DNA from: Aristolochia californica
Taxonomy: Eukaryota; Streptophyta; Magnoliopsida; Piperales; Aristolochiaceae
Assembly (NCBI GenBank): GCA_029961685.1
Contig: JARWKL010000008.1
Location: 2,854,501 to 2,918,500 of the forward strand
Direction: 5' to 3'
Length of the DNA stretch: 64,000 nucleotides
Shown: piece by piece, positions 41,001 to 51,071 of the stretch
How positions within the stretch are numbered: position 1 is the first letter of the stretch
How the letters are laid out: each line of letters starts with the position of its first letter
Notes under the pieces: model-generated
What the model was told of the DNA's origin: nothing
Seen by the model: the letters and a program-made list of their open reading frames with translations, nothing else
Database searches by the model: none
Program-made: the position numbers and the translations under genes

Positions 41001-43368
41001 TCCTTTTTCTACTATTTGGTAGATGGCCTTTCTTTCCTTGAAATTCTCCTTTCTTTTATTTTTAACAATACGAAATTCAATAATACTTAATGAAGAGCCT
41101 GAAGCAATCCATATCCAAACTGTGTGAAATCCAGAGCTCTCAGCCTGAAGTAGGATTTTGTCCAGCCTGGATAAGACTTGGGTAAACCCTTAAATTTGAA
41201 AAAACTTGAAGTGTTCCAAAGACATACGAGAAAAAAATTCCAACAATAAAGTAGATAAGCAAAATCAGAGTATTTCAAAAAGTTCGAGAGCTTTGTTTGA
41301 GCCTTTAGCACAATGGTCATTTTGTGAGGTTCAAGTTTCACAGGGGAATACATCCTTTTATTTAAAGGATGCCTGGGGAGTAGTGTAATCAACATTCAAA
41401 AAAAATAAAAGTCTGAGAGTGCTGACAGTAATCGGATAAAAAACGCATGCACACTAATTACCTTCCCAGTCAGAAGAAGCCAAAGAAGGCCCTCAGGCAA
41501 CGGTTCTCCTCCACTAACAGCAGCAGGTAGTACTTTCTGGCACTCTGGAATGGAGAGACCCCTAAAACGAATTCCCTGACAGAAAACTAAGGTTATGGAG
41601 AAAAGAAGAAGAAGAAGCGAAAGAGACACAAAAAGCAAGAAATTTTAAAAAAATTAAAAAATCAAAAGATAAGCTACTTCTTCAGGATCAAGTAATGAGG
41701 TTTCCCACAGCAACCCAGTCATTCCTCTCATTCCACCAAGAACCTTCCAAAATCAACAAGCCACAAGTCAATAAAAAAAAATCGTTTTATACTTCCTGAT
41801 CTCACAGGGTTTAGTTCTGACTTAACAAAAGGGGGAAATTGAGGTAAAAGTAGCAAAAAAAATTTCCAAAAAAAAGAGAAAAATTAATTACAATAAGACA
41901 ATAAATATTCAATTACTATACCATATCAACAGTAATGTTCCCAAGCTGGGTTTTCCCATGTTCTGTTTTTAGTTTCTTCAAACGTTCCTGTAACATAAAA
42001 CATAAAAATCATTAAGCTCTTCATAATATATGTCCTACCTGAACCAGATATATGCAAAGGAGCCATCAATCTTCTGTCTGTCTCTATTGATGTGAAGTTT
42101 ATTTGGAAAATCTCAAAAACTAAATAATGGAAACGTTGCTGGAAGTCCTATAGTTTACACAGTAAAGCCAAAATGCACTATCATATTCCCAAACAAAGAC
42201 CAAAAATCAATCCACAACAAGGAATTGAAAAGTTGCAGTTTTGTGAAAAGAGTCCAGGACAAAAAAAATACAATGAAAAATTAACTTTAAAAAAAAAAAA
42301 CCTTCGCATACTGAAAGTGAACCGCCTACAGAATCATTTGTCTATTTATTCACTTGAAGCCAAATTAAACTACAAGTATGAGATAGACAGAAACCCCAAA
42401 GCCAGTAAACAAACAGATAACTCTTCAAAGAAGTCTGCATAAAAATCGAGTATGTAACATCAAATTATAGTATATAAAAACTTGCACTCCCAGGACTTTT
42501 ATGATATATAAGGAATTAAAACTGCTCAAAGCAAGAACTGCCATGAGAGATAATGACTGACAAACCTGCTGTTCTGGAATCATCTCCTTCAACTGTGCAT
42601 GAAGATCCTAAACAACCAATATGAATAAATCAGGTGGTTAAAAACGTAAAAAGCAAAACTCATTAATATGTGCAATGCGTTTAAGGTTAAAAGACAATCA
42701 ACAGTGGAACTAATAAAACAATGTAGTAATGAATAATAAGTTGCAAGCAAGATTTATCTATTCAAATAAGGAGGTGACATCAAAAAAATAGAATGGCCAA
42801 CTTCAAAAATAGGATCCTAGACGTATATAAAAAGAATAATAGAATCCAAAACATCTCCTCACTAAGAAGATATTATTTTTACAATTCCACAAATAAATTA
42901 ATTCAACAGACAATGATATTCTGTTTCCAAGTTGGGGAGAGAATGTCTCACTGTTTGTCTCAGTAGAAATATAAAATTATTTATATAATTCTATAAGTTA
43001 AACAGACTTGAAACATGCAGTGAACCCAAAGAGCTGACTTGAGCTAGCACCAGCAGGTTGTGCGTCAATAGTTCATTTCACTGACGATCCATTAAGTTTA
43101 GCTCAACGAAGATACAGTACAAAATGCGACGGCGAAATCTTACAATCTCAGAACCACTTTGAATCTGTAGCCATCGAACAGAGCCGTTCAAGCACGGCTG
43201 CTGCACCTGTAGTAACATAGAGAAACAGCAATACGAAAAAAAATTAAGTAACCAAATGAAACGCGTATGTACATCAACACAAATTTTATTTAACATAAAG
43301 CTAATCAAATTACGTACAAGACGAGATCGGAGCCTCGAAAGCGCAGTAACACCTCGAAAGAAAACCAT
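32023..43368 (-). CDS. CSY4: Mitochondrial citrate synthase
   Basis: Nineteen in-frame exons on the minus strand: 43368-43318, 43206-43144, 42607-42566, 41987-41922, 41743-41678, 41575-41462, 39041-38978, 38200-38118, 34855-34806, 34723-34646, 34385-34257, 34119-34077, 33920-33834, 33617-33516, 32905-32798, 32700-32650, 32493-32420, 32254-32203 and 32115-32023. They give 471 residues, like Arabidopsis CSY4. The Arg-rich start ([17 protein letters not shown]) is a mitochondrial presequence. Catalytic residues are H307 (GPLHGLANQ), H353 (PGFGHGVLR) and D408 (WPNVDAHSG). Their spacing of 46 and 55 equals that of pig enzyme H274, H320 and D375. It condenses acetyl-CoA with oxaloacetate in the TCA cycle. 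Peroxisomal forms differ in presequence and length. Intron 8 is 3.3 kb and holds a LINE end and a solo LTR. Confidence 0.96.
35190..35637 (+). mobile_element. 5'-truncated LINE with poly(A) tail in citrate synthase intron 8
   Basis: Plus-strand pieces read as the end of a LINE RNase H domain: [16 protein letters not shown], then [20 protein letters not shown] in another frame, then a 3' untranslated region ending in a run of A at about 35622-35635. Truncation plus a tail is typical of LINE insertion. It is antisense to the host gene. I could not identify a clear target duplication. Confidence 0.75.
36081..36164. repeat. 30-bp tandem repeat in citrate synthase intron 8
   Basis: Three units, 36081-36105, 36106-36135 and 36136-36164, of TAAAGGAAAGAAGGATTCAA followed by CAAAACAATC. 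The first unit lacks five bases. Confidence 0.8.
36172..36667 (-). other. Unrecognised reading frames in citrate synthase intron 8
   Basis: Two overlapping open frames on the host strand, rich in Leu, Phe and Trp. I see no conserved motif and no splice connection. They may be part of a decayed element between the LINE and the solo LTR. Confidence 0.2.
37337..37655 (+). repeat. Solo LTR, same family as the 58734-60693 element
   Basis: Starts TTGAAGAGCAGGTATGGAAG and continues with ACATGACTTTCATG, AAGAAGTCTCACAG and GGAATTAATATGGTGG. Read on the minus strand, the LTR at 58734-59039 has the same order of blocks. A TATTATACATAGAGG promoter-like segment lies near 37583. The limits are approximate. 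Confidence 0.6.
38378..38545. repeat. GA-rich low-complexity tract in citrate synthase intron 7
   Basis: Nearly pure G and A (GGGGAGAGGGA-type) for about 165 bp. Long frames on either strand here (Gly/Glu/Arg-rich, or Pro/Ser/Leu-rich on the other) are artefacts. Confidence 0.85.
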
Positions 43369-44164
43369 CGGTCACTCGAGAATCTGCACACATAAGAAAC
43401 ACACCACTGTCAGAAGAATAAACTTCTGAAGAATGATCAAATCAGAAACATTAAAAAAATTAAGAAATATATATATGTGGAAAAATAACGAACAGCAATG
43501 ATTCAGTACTCGTAATATCTTTACCGATAAAGTTGTAGATATGGATCGCAGAACTCACACTCTTCCTACCTAACAGCAGGAATGGAATGGAAATGAATTG
43601 GAGGATATAACTCTCAGACAGAAAGAATTGGAAAATGTCCTACGTTTCCGAGCAGAAGCAGCGAACAAGCCGCTAAAAAAAACAAAGAAGACGAGAGAGA
43701 TCTTTCCGGAAGGAAAGGAAAACAGAAAGCAAAGAAAAAGTTTTATGTGTTTCTTACTACCGACGATGCCCTCAATCATCTGTAATATCCCGAAGTTACT
43801 TTGATCGGACGGATGCTAAGCTGCAAAAGAGCCAAATCAAGCCTTTAGATGGATGGATGAGATCATTGGAATAGCGTGAGTGGTGATTTAGGGGAGAAGG
43901 GCATAGAAGCTTTTAATTTAAGATTGTAAAAGTCCAAAAGATTCGGCGTCTAACACGTGGGGTTTAGAAGCGAAGGGGCGACTCATTCGCAGAGGCGCCA
44001 CTTGTCATATTGACTTTTCTCAAAATGAGAAAATGGAATTATAGGTTGTAACGGGATACCGTTGGAATAATCCTCCCTCCACGCTTAAGAAAATGGTAGG
44101 AGAGATCATACCAATTTTTTCTTCCTTTTGAGAAACACTCGATTGAACTTTTAGAACTGATATA
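43369..44164. other. Citrate synthase promoter and leader region
   Basis: Upstream DNA of citrate synthase up to the copia LTR. A short frame pair near 43570-43804 is Lys-rich and unsupported. No second gene is seen. Confidence 0.4.
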
Positions 44165-44718
44165 TGTTAGATTTGATGTCTAATAATAATAAAATAAATA
44201 TAATAGAAATAGATATTAAATTCTCCATAATTCTTTTTATTATGAGAGTCATACATATATCATAGAATTGAAATAAGAAGAATATATAGAGCATATTTTT
44301 CATCTTGAAGAATATAAATAGAACTTGAAGTGTACAAGATAATCTTTGATAATTCATTTACAAGTGATAAGTTTGCTCTCGTTCAGCCAAACTGGGTGTG
44401 AAAATAACATTAACCTCACTTGTAAGACCATGGAGGAATTTATAGCACTAATGACTATTCATAAGGATACATCCCCTTAGGAGAGATACATCCTCTAAGG
44501 AGAGATATATCCCCTCAAGAGAAATACATCTCCTTATTCCCAAGGGATGTGTCCACTAAGTCAATGCACCTAATTTATCTACCTCTACAGGGGGATGTGT
44601 TGATCATTATTCCTTATATTGAACATCCAATGACAAAGCATCTAGAAGTGGGCCTCACGCCTATAAATCATGGTAATTTTATTTCATAAATAATATATTT
44701 GAAACCATAATTCCAACA
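44165..44718 (-). repeat. Copia 3' LTR
   Basis: About 554 bp, beginning TGTTAGATTTGATG on the plus strand and ending CCATAATTCCAACA. It includes two to three copies of a GGAGAGATACATC motif. It pairs with 50523-51071. Confidence 0.85.
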
Positions 44719-44919
44719 AACTCCCACTTGGTCTCAAATTCCAATTTTCAAAAAAATATGAAAAATCAATCTTGACACATAAAACCATACCATGACCATA
44801 GGCATTACCTTAAACACTTTAATATACATGTGTAGTTAACCCGGGTCTACACAATATATATCTTAGATATCCAAGGCTAGGGAATAAACCAAATCCATAC
44901 TTGTCAAATTGGCCAGTTC

Positions 44920-45320
44920 AGCGGTCTCCATTCATGGCATACTCAGACCTGAACTCAGGGTAAAGCTCTGTACCAGTTCGAATATTAGCCACTAAGGTAA
45001 CTATGCCTAATTAGTACCATAGGCCTCAATAATTTAGACATCCAACCCTACCTTCCTATTGAGACTCTTCCGTATATACATACAAGTATATACCTAATAT
45101 AAAAGCTGGACATCAAAGCATCTCACTGTCCATAGCATACTCAGTACCTGAGGAACTCAGGGTAAAGCTCTATACCAGCATGAATATTAGCCATAAAGGA
45201 AACTGTGCCTATGCAGTCCAATTGGCTTGGACAATTTAGAGACTCAAACGTCATTCCCTATTGAGACCCTCACGTATACACATACAAGTGCATACCTAAT
45301 AGGGAAGCTGAATCTCAAGT
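44920..45320. repeat. ~196-bp tandem duplication in copia 3' region
   Basis: GCATACTCAG ... AACTCAGGGTAAAGCTCT starts near 44937 and again near 45133. Each copy goes on to TATTGAGAC and a TACATACAAG-type block. The copies have diverged. They lie between the end of RNase H and the polypurine tract, outside the coding part. Confidence 0.75.
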
Positions 45321-45539
45321 CATACACTGAGTACTCATATTATCACACAAAAGCATATGCATTCTTTCAAAATCATTCTTTTGAAAGGGTCATTCCATGG
45401 AATATAAATTACAAAGTCATGACATAGTATAACAAATCATTGAGACCACAATGCATACAAAATAATATTCTCCCACTTGGTCTCATCAATTATAATCAAA
45501 TCAAACCCATGTTTCCCACATGGAAAGTGAAACTGGTCA

Positions 45540-47621
45540 CGGGAAGACACTTGGTTAGTGGATCAACTAAGTTGTCCGGAGAAGATATCTTATAAATAAC
45601 AACTTTCTCCTTCCTCAATATGTCTCGTATCTAGTGTTATTTCCCTTCAATATGTTTAGCCTTGGAGTGATACTTTGGATATTTCGTGATAGCAATAGCA
45701 GATGCGTTATCACAAAAGAGAGGAATAGGTCGCTCCACACAGTCTACCACTAGAAGACTTCGCAAGAATTTGCGAAGATAGACAACCTCCCTTGTAACTA
45801 AGTTCATAGCCACATATTATGCCTCAATGGTTGATTGCACGACACAGTTTTGCTTCTTGCTTTTCCAAGAAATGGTACCTCCGCCAAACATAAAGATAAA
45901 ACCAGAAGTAAACTTGCGGTTATCAATACATCCTTGATAATCTGAGTTGGAATAACCAATCAATTCCAACTTGTCCGCTTGATAAGTCAAAGCATATGAC
46001 TTTGTTCATTTTAGATAGCGCATTACCCATTTAACCCCTTCCCAATGAGTGAAACCGGCTAAGAACCCCAACAGCATAAGCAAGATCAGTTCTTGTACAT
46101 ATAAGAGCATACATAAAACTCCCCACAGCAAAAATATATAGATACTTAGATTCGTCCAACTTATCTTTGAGGCGAGAAGGACTATCCACCTAACTCATCT
46201 TTTTAGTGCTATCATAAGGTATTTTACCTTGTATACAGTTGGACATGTGAAACCGATCCAGAAGAGTGTCGATATACTTCTCTTGAGACGAACTCAATTT
46301 TCGCAAGGCTCTATCCCATAGAATTTTAATGCCAAGAATATAAGAAGCTTCACCAAGGTCTTTTTGTTATGGTTCTGGGGTTAAGTACCTATGTTTTCTG
46401 CTCCTAACAGGTCGATCTTTTGGGTAGTATTGGCTAGGTGTTTAACATTTGGTATCAGAGTAGGCGCAACGTTTCGAGTTCGAATCCCGTGCAGGGCATC
46501 TGTGTGTGTTAATCCTAGCCGGCGGCTATGTGTGTTAATCCCAACCGTCGTGGTCATCCTGATAGTTGTGAGTGTTAATTTCGGTCGCCATGGTCGTTGA
46601 CTCGTAAGGGTGGGTATATTGTTATAGTCCTAGGGTTAAGTACATATACTTTTCACTCCTAACAGACTGGTCTTTTGGGTAGTATTGGCTAGGTGTTTAA
46701 CACTTTCATATCAAATGTCTGAAACAACCATGCATTTATACCTTGGAGTAACTGACTATCATTCCCGGCAAATAAAATATCATCTACGTATAAAGTAAGA
46801 AAAACAATGTGATCTCCCGCTATTTTGATATAAACACAGTGATCTTCTGAATTCTGAGTAAAACCATATACTGTAATTGCTTCATTGAACTTGATATTCC
46901 ATAATCTTAAGGCTTGTTTTAAACCGTAAATAGACTTGTCCAACTTACATACCTTTGCTTCAGTCCCAGGTCTAACAAATCCACGTGGTTGTTCCATATA
47001 AATCTACTCATCCAAATTTCCATTTAGAAAAGAGGTTTTAACATCCATTTGGAACAACTCATACTCATAATATGCAACCAATGCCAGAGAGCTCGAATAG
47101 ATGGTATTCGTGCAACCGGAGAGAAATCCCATATTGTTGAGTAAAACCGTTGGCAACAAGACGAGTTTTGAATCTTTCAACTTTACCTTCAACATTTTTC
47201 TTCCTGTAAAACTCCACTTGCACTTAATGGGCTTAACCGATGTAGGAGGATCAACAAGTTGCCAAACTTCATTTTTATACATAGAGTCCATCTCTTCTTC
47301 CATTGCTGACTTCCACTTGTTGGAATCTACATCAAGAAGTGTTTGCTCGTAAGTGTCAGGATTAGTAACGGCTTCATTCAACCTTGTTCTTTCATAAGTT
47401 TCTCCAACATAGGTATAAAAATCTGAAGATGAGAGGAGTTTACTAGGTTTTCTTTCTCTAGTTCCTCTTTGAATATCCGTTTGGGTGAAATTCTCTATAT
47501 TAGAAGGAGATTCAGAAGAAGACATTTCAACATGTTCTTCTAAGTGAGACTTCGTACCTACATCTTCATTACAATTAAATCTATCCTCAATGAATTTTAC
47601 ATGTCTACTTTCAATAATCAC
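45540..47621 (-). pseudogene. Copia reverse transcriptase and RNase H remnant
   Basis: The catalytic motif region LTLYVDDILFAGND is readable at about 46780-46830. Upstream pieces include KLDKSIYGLKQA (46900-46940) and FQMDVKTSFLNGNLDE (47004-47050). Past the TRIM insertion the frame resumes with GEASYILGIKI (about 46330) and RNase H pieces down to about 45540. Stops and frameshifts make it non-functional. Confidence 0.8.
46365..46702 (+). mobile_element. TRIM/SMART miniature LTR retrotransposon, 338 bp
   Basis: Two 83-bp LTRs, 46365-46447 and 46620-46702, start TGTTAT and end GGCTAGGTGTTTAACA; they differ at roughly fifteen positions. Immediately after the first is TTTGGTATCAGAG (46448-46460), the classic tRNA-iMet primer-binding site. 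Before the second is the purine-rich AAGGGTGGG. The 172-bp interior is non-coding, with TGTGTGTTAATC-type repeats. Flanks CTTTT (46360-46364) and CTTTC (46703-46707) are a near-perfect 5-bp target duplication. It splits the copia reverse transcriptase on the opposite strand. Confidence 0.9.
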
Positions 47622-47747
47622 ATTCTCTTTGGGATCATATAACCTATATCCTTTCGAATGTTCAGAGTACCCAACGAATAAACATCTTCAAGTCTTAGCC
47701 TTCAATTTGTCCTTAGGATCAAGTTTTAAAACATGAGCAACACATCC

Positions 47748-48420
47748 TCATACTTTAAAATGGTTAAGACTAGGAGTTTTGCCTGACCATACCTCATAAG
47801 GTGTTTTCTCAACTGACTTTGAAGGCACTCTATTTGAGATATAGGTAGTTGTCACTAGTGCTTCACCCCAAAAGGATATTGACAAATTTGCAAGTGTCAT
47901 CATAAATCTTACCATCTCTAGTAAGGTTTGATGTCTCCTTTCAGCAGTACCATTTTGTTCAGGTGTATAAGGCTTGCTAAACATATGGATAATCCCGTTT
48001 GACTTGCAAAATTCAGAGAATAACTTCGAACAATACTCTCCACCTCTGTCGGTGTGCAATGTTTTAATCTTCCTTCCTGTGACATTTTCTACCTCCAATT
48101 TAAAGGTTTTGAAATAATCTAAAACCTCATTTTTTCTATGCAGTAAATATACTCTTCCATATCTTGAGCAATCATCTATAAATTGATAAAATACGAATGA
48201 CCATTACGAGTATTCGCATTCATAGGTCCACATATATCAGAATGAATAATGTCCAAACATGAGAACTTCTTGAGCCTTTGGATGGAAATGGTATCTTTGT
48301 CATTTTCCCAGATATACAACACTCTCAAATAGGAAAATCATTATGTGAAAGATTTTTCAATAATCCTTGTGTCACAAGTCTTATAATTCTATCCATGTAT
48401 ATATGTCCTAGTCTTAAATC
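47748..48420 (-). pseudogene. Copia integrase remnant
   Basis: The core is readable at 47748-48098 with KTLHTDRGGEYCS, PYTPEQNGTAERRHQ (catalytic D and E regions) and ISNRVPSKSVEKTPYE, the copia-type integrase C-part. Further pieces extend upstream with broken frames. Confidence 0.8.
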
Positions 48421-48699
48421 CCACAAATACAATTCATTTTCTTAAATATCCGAAGAAATAGAAATATTGAACACCATATTTCTACTAAGTTGCAATTGAT
48501 ATAGATCAGAATTTCGAAAACCTCTCAAAATAACTTTATCATCTTGTAACATAAGAAACTTTCCACTTCCAAAGTAAAATGTAAATCCAAGTTTTTCAAG
48601 TCAAGATACAGATAATAGACTTCTTCTCATAGAAGGAGCATAAAGATAATCTTCTAAATAAAAAACTTGTTATCAACAAGTTTTAGTTGGTAAGTTCCT

Positions 48700-49334
48700 A
48701 CGCCTTCCACAATGGCTTTTTCATCATTTCCCATGTAAATAAAGTTTGTTCTGTCCTCAATCTTTCTTAGTTCCTTGAAGCCCTGCAGCTCATTCGATAC
48801 ATGAATAGTTGCACTAGAATCAGCCCACCAACTAAAAGGCTTGATATAAACAGTACAAGTTTCAAGAGATAAGGACTTACTAGTGTTCTCCTATTGCCAT
48901 TCTTGCATGGTTTTCAAAGCCCTACGATACTTCTTTATATGTCCTGACTTATTATAGAATAAGCAAACATGTTGATTTGCATGTACTTCAACCCTTTGTT
49001 GATTGACCTTTTTGTCCTTGAAGTTTTGAAATCGAAAGTTTTTTCCCTTCTTCTTAAAATTCTTCTTCTTCAGCTTCAAAACTACGTTAGCGCTAAGTGA
49101 AGGTTTATCTAACTCAATACTTGGATTGAGTCTATCAGACTGGTGGTCAATCATATTAACCAAATCAAATATAGTCCACTTTGTCTTGGACAAATAATAA
49201 AAATCTTGAATACATTTGAGAGATTTGGGTAAATAGTTGATAATGGTGACCAGTTTAGTTTCTTCATCCATTGGTCTACTATGATATTGTAACTCATCTG
49301 CCATGGTAAACATCTCATTTACATGTTTTCTCAC
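48700..49334 (-). pseudogene. Copia gag and protease remnant
   Basis: The frame 49334-48891 carries the end of gag (copia UBN2-type) with LVTIINYLPKSLKCIQ and a damaged zinc knuckle (CLFYNKSGHIKKYR, in which two cysteines are lost). Next comes the protease region, where the D-S/T-G active site reads ADSSATIHVSN. Both defects indicate loss of function. Confidence 0.7.
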
Positions 49335-49814
49335 ATCAGCATTTTTTGCGCATTTGGCACGAGTAAACTTTTACCATAAATTATTGATGTGAGTAGATGA
49401 CTTTTTACCATATTTAGCCTCAATATGGTCGAGAATCTCTTTTGTAGTGGGGACATGAAAATAAGTCATTAAGAGAGTCTCACTTAGAGGCCCAAGAATA
49501 TGTAACCTAGAAATTTCATTAGCATTATCCCATTCCTTGAATTTTCTAAGGTCCTTCTTATACTGTTTCAGATTATCGGGATAGTTTATTCAGGAAGGCA
49601 TGTGAGAAGGAGTATCCACTTTGATATTATTATCAAACCTATAGGCTCGTAGCATTAAGTCAACCTGTTGTGACCAATTCACATAATTAGTCCCATCAAT
49701 TACATTTTCTTTAGGGACTTAGCAAAATTATGTTCACTACTGGATTTTCCTGTCATCCAAAAAATATTTCAATATTTGGGATAACATACATAATTATACA
49801 ATCATCTCAGTTAT

Positions 49815-50000
49815 CTAGTACTCCCACTTACCCTTTGGGGATTCATGAGAGTTACTAGGCAAATCATTCCACACATAATAAACAAACAAACAAATAAATT
49901 AATTCATACTTGCCCTTTGGGTATGAATTAATTTATAATATACTAATCTAATTATACAACTCGCATTACCCTTTGGGGATTTTGCAAATTATATAATTAA
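49815..50000 (-). other. Three consecutive hairpins with CCCTTTGG loops in copia leader
   Basis: Hairpins lie at 49815-49858, 49896-49934 and 49948-50000, each carrying CCCTTTGG at or near its tip. The middle one has a perfect 14-bp stem (AAATTAATTCATAC with its inverse). The other two have imperfect stems. They lie between the 5' LTR and the gag remnant on the element's own strand. Confidence 0.65.
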
Positions 50001-50522
50001 ATTAATTTTCACATAAAATACATAAATATATAACAAGGCATACAATAAGACAAATTATAAATACTTCAAAAAATTATAGCAAAGAAATAATTATCCAACA
50101 ACTAAACCAATTAGAGATGAACTATTTACAAAATATCAATATATAAATCTTCATACCTATAGTTTTGAATCTCAAATAGCCAAATAAATTCCAAATAACA
50201 TGGAAATTCTATTAAAAATAAAATTCTGGGTCAAAACAACTCTTAAAACACATTCTGGTTCATTATATTAGCAAAACCCAATTTGGTTCATGGTCTTGGG
50301 TCATTACAGACCCGGACTGCACAAGCCCTCTTGTTAACAGGCATGCCCAAACAGCAGCCCGAGCATTGGCAGGCCCGCCTGCAGCGCCAGAACACCATAA
50401 GCTTAAACTACACTTATTTCCATCTATAAATAAATAGCCAAAAAATCCAAAAAAATATGAAAAAATATAGAAAATTAGAATCTATCTCTATAATACCAGC
50501 AGAAGCATTATTCACTTGTATA

Positions 50523-51071
50523 TGTTAGACTTGACGTATAATAATAATAAAATAAATATAATAGTAATAGATATTAAATCCTCCATAATTTTTTTTATCA
50601 TGAGAGTCATACATATATCATAGAATTGAAATAAGAAAAATAAAGAGAGTTTACTTTTCATCTTGAAGAATATAAGTAGAACTTGAAGTGTACAAGATAA
50701 CCTTTGATAATTCATTTACAAATGATAAGCTTGCTCCCGTTCAGTCAGATTGGGTGTGTAGATAGTCTTAGCCTCACTTGTAAGACCATTGAAGAATTTA
50801 TAGATTTCCAAAAGGTGTGACATTAATAACTATTCATAAAGATACATCTCCTTAGGAGAGATACATCTCCTTAGGAGAGATACATCTCCTTATTCCCAAG
50901 GGATGTGTCCACTAAGTCAATGCACCCAATTAATCTACTTTTACAGGGGGATGTGCTGGCCATTATTCCCTATACTGAACATCTAATGACAAAACATCTA
51001 GAAGTGGGCCCAAGCCTATAAATTATAGTAATTTTATTTTATAAATAATATATTTAAAACCATAATTCCCA
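50523..51071 (-). repeat. Copia 5' LTR
   Basis: About 549 bp, beginning TGTTAGACTTGACG on the plus strand and ending CCATAATTCCCA. It carries a 19-bp segment (near 50805) absent from the other LTR. A TGGTATTATAGAG sequence, resembling the tRNA-Met primer-binding site, lies near 50495 on the minus strand. Confidence 0.82.

Larger units (their letters stand above)
44165..51071 (-). mobile_element. Decayed Ty1/copia retrotransposon with both LTRs
   Basis: LTRs lie at 44165-44718 (3' LTR) and 50523-51071 (5' LTR). On the plus strand both open TGTTAGA and close near ACCATAATTCC, and they share long blocks such as GGGATGTGTCCACTAAGTCA. They differ by many substitutions and a 19-bp indel, so the insertion is old. 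Coding remnants on the minus strand run gag, protease, integrase, reverse transcriptase, RNase H, the copia order. The polypurine tract next to the 3' LTR contains AAGTGGGAG. No matching target duplication was found. A TRIM element is inserted in it. Confidence 0.88.

Noticed and set aside
46391..46600. 69-codon frame within the TRIM element
   Set aside because: It spans LTR, primer site and interior of a miniature LTR element that is non-coding by structure.
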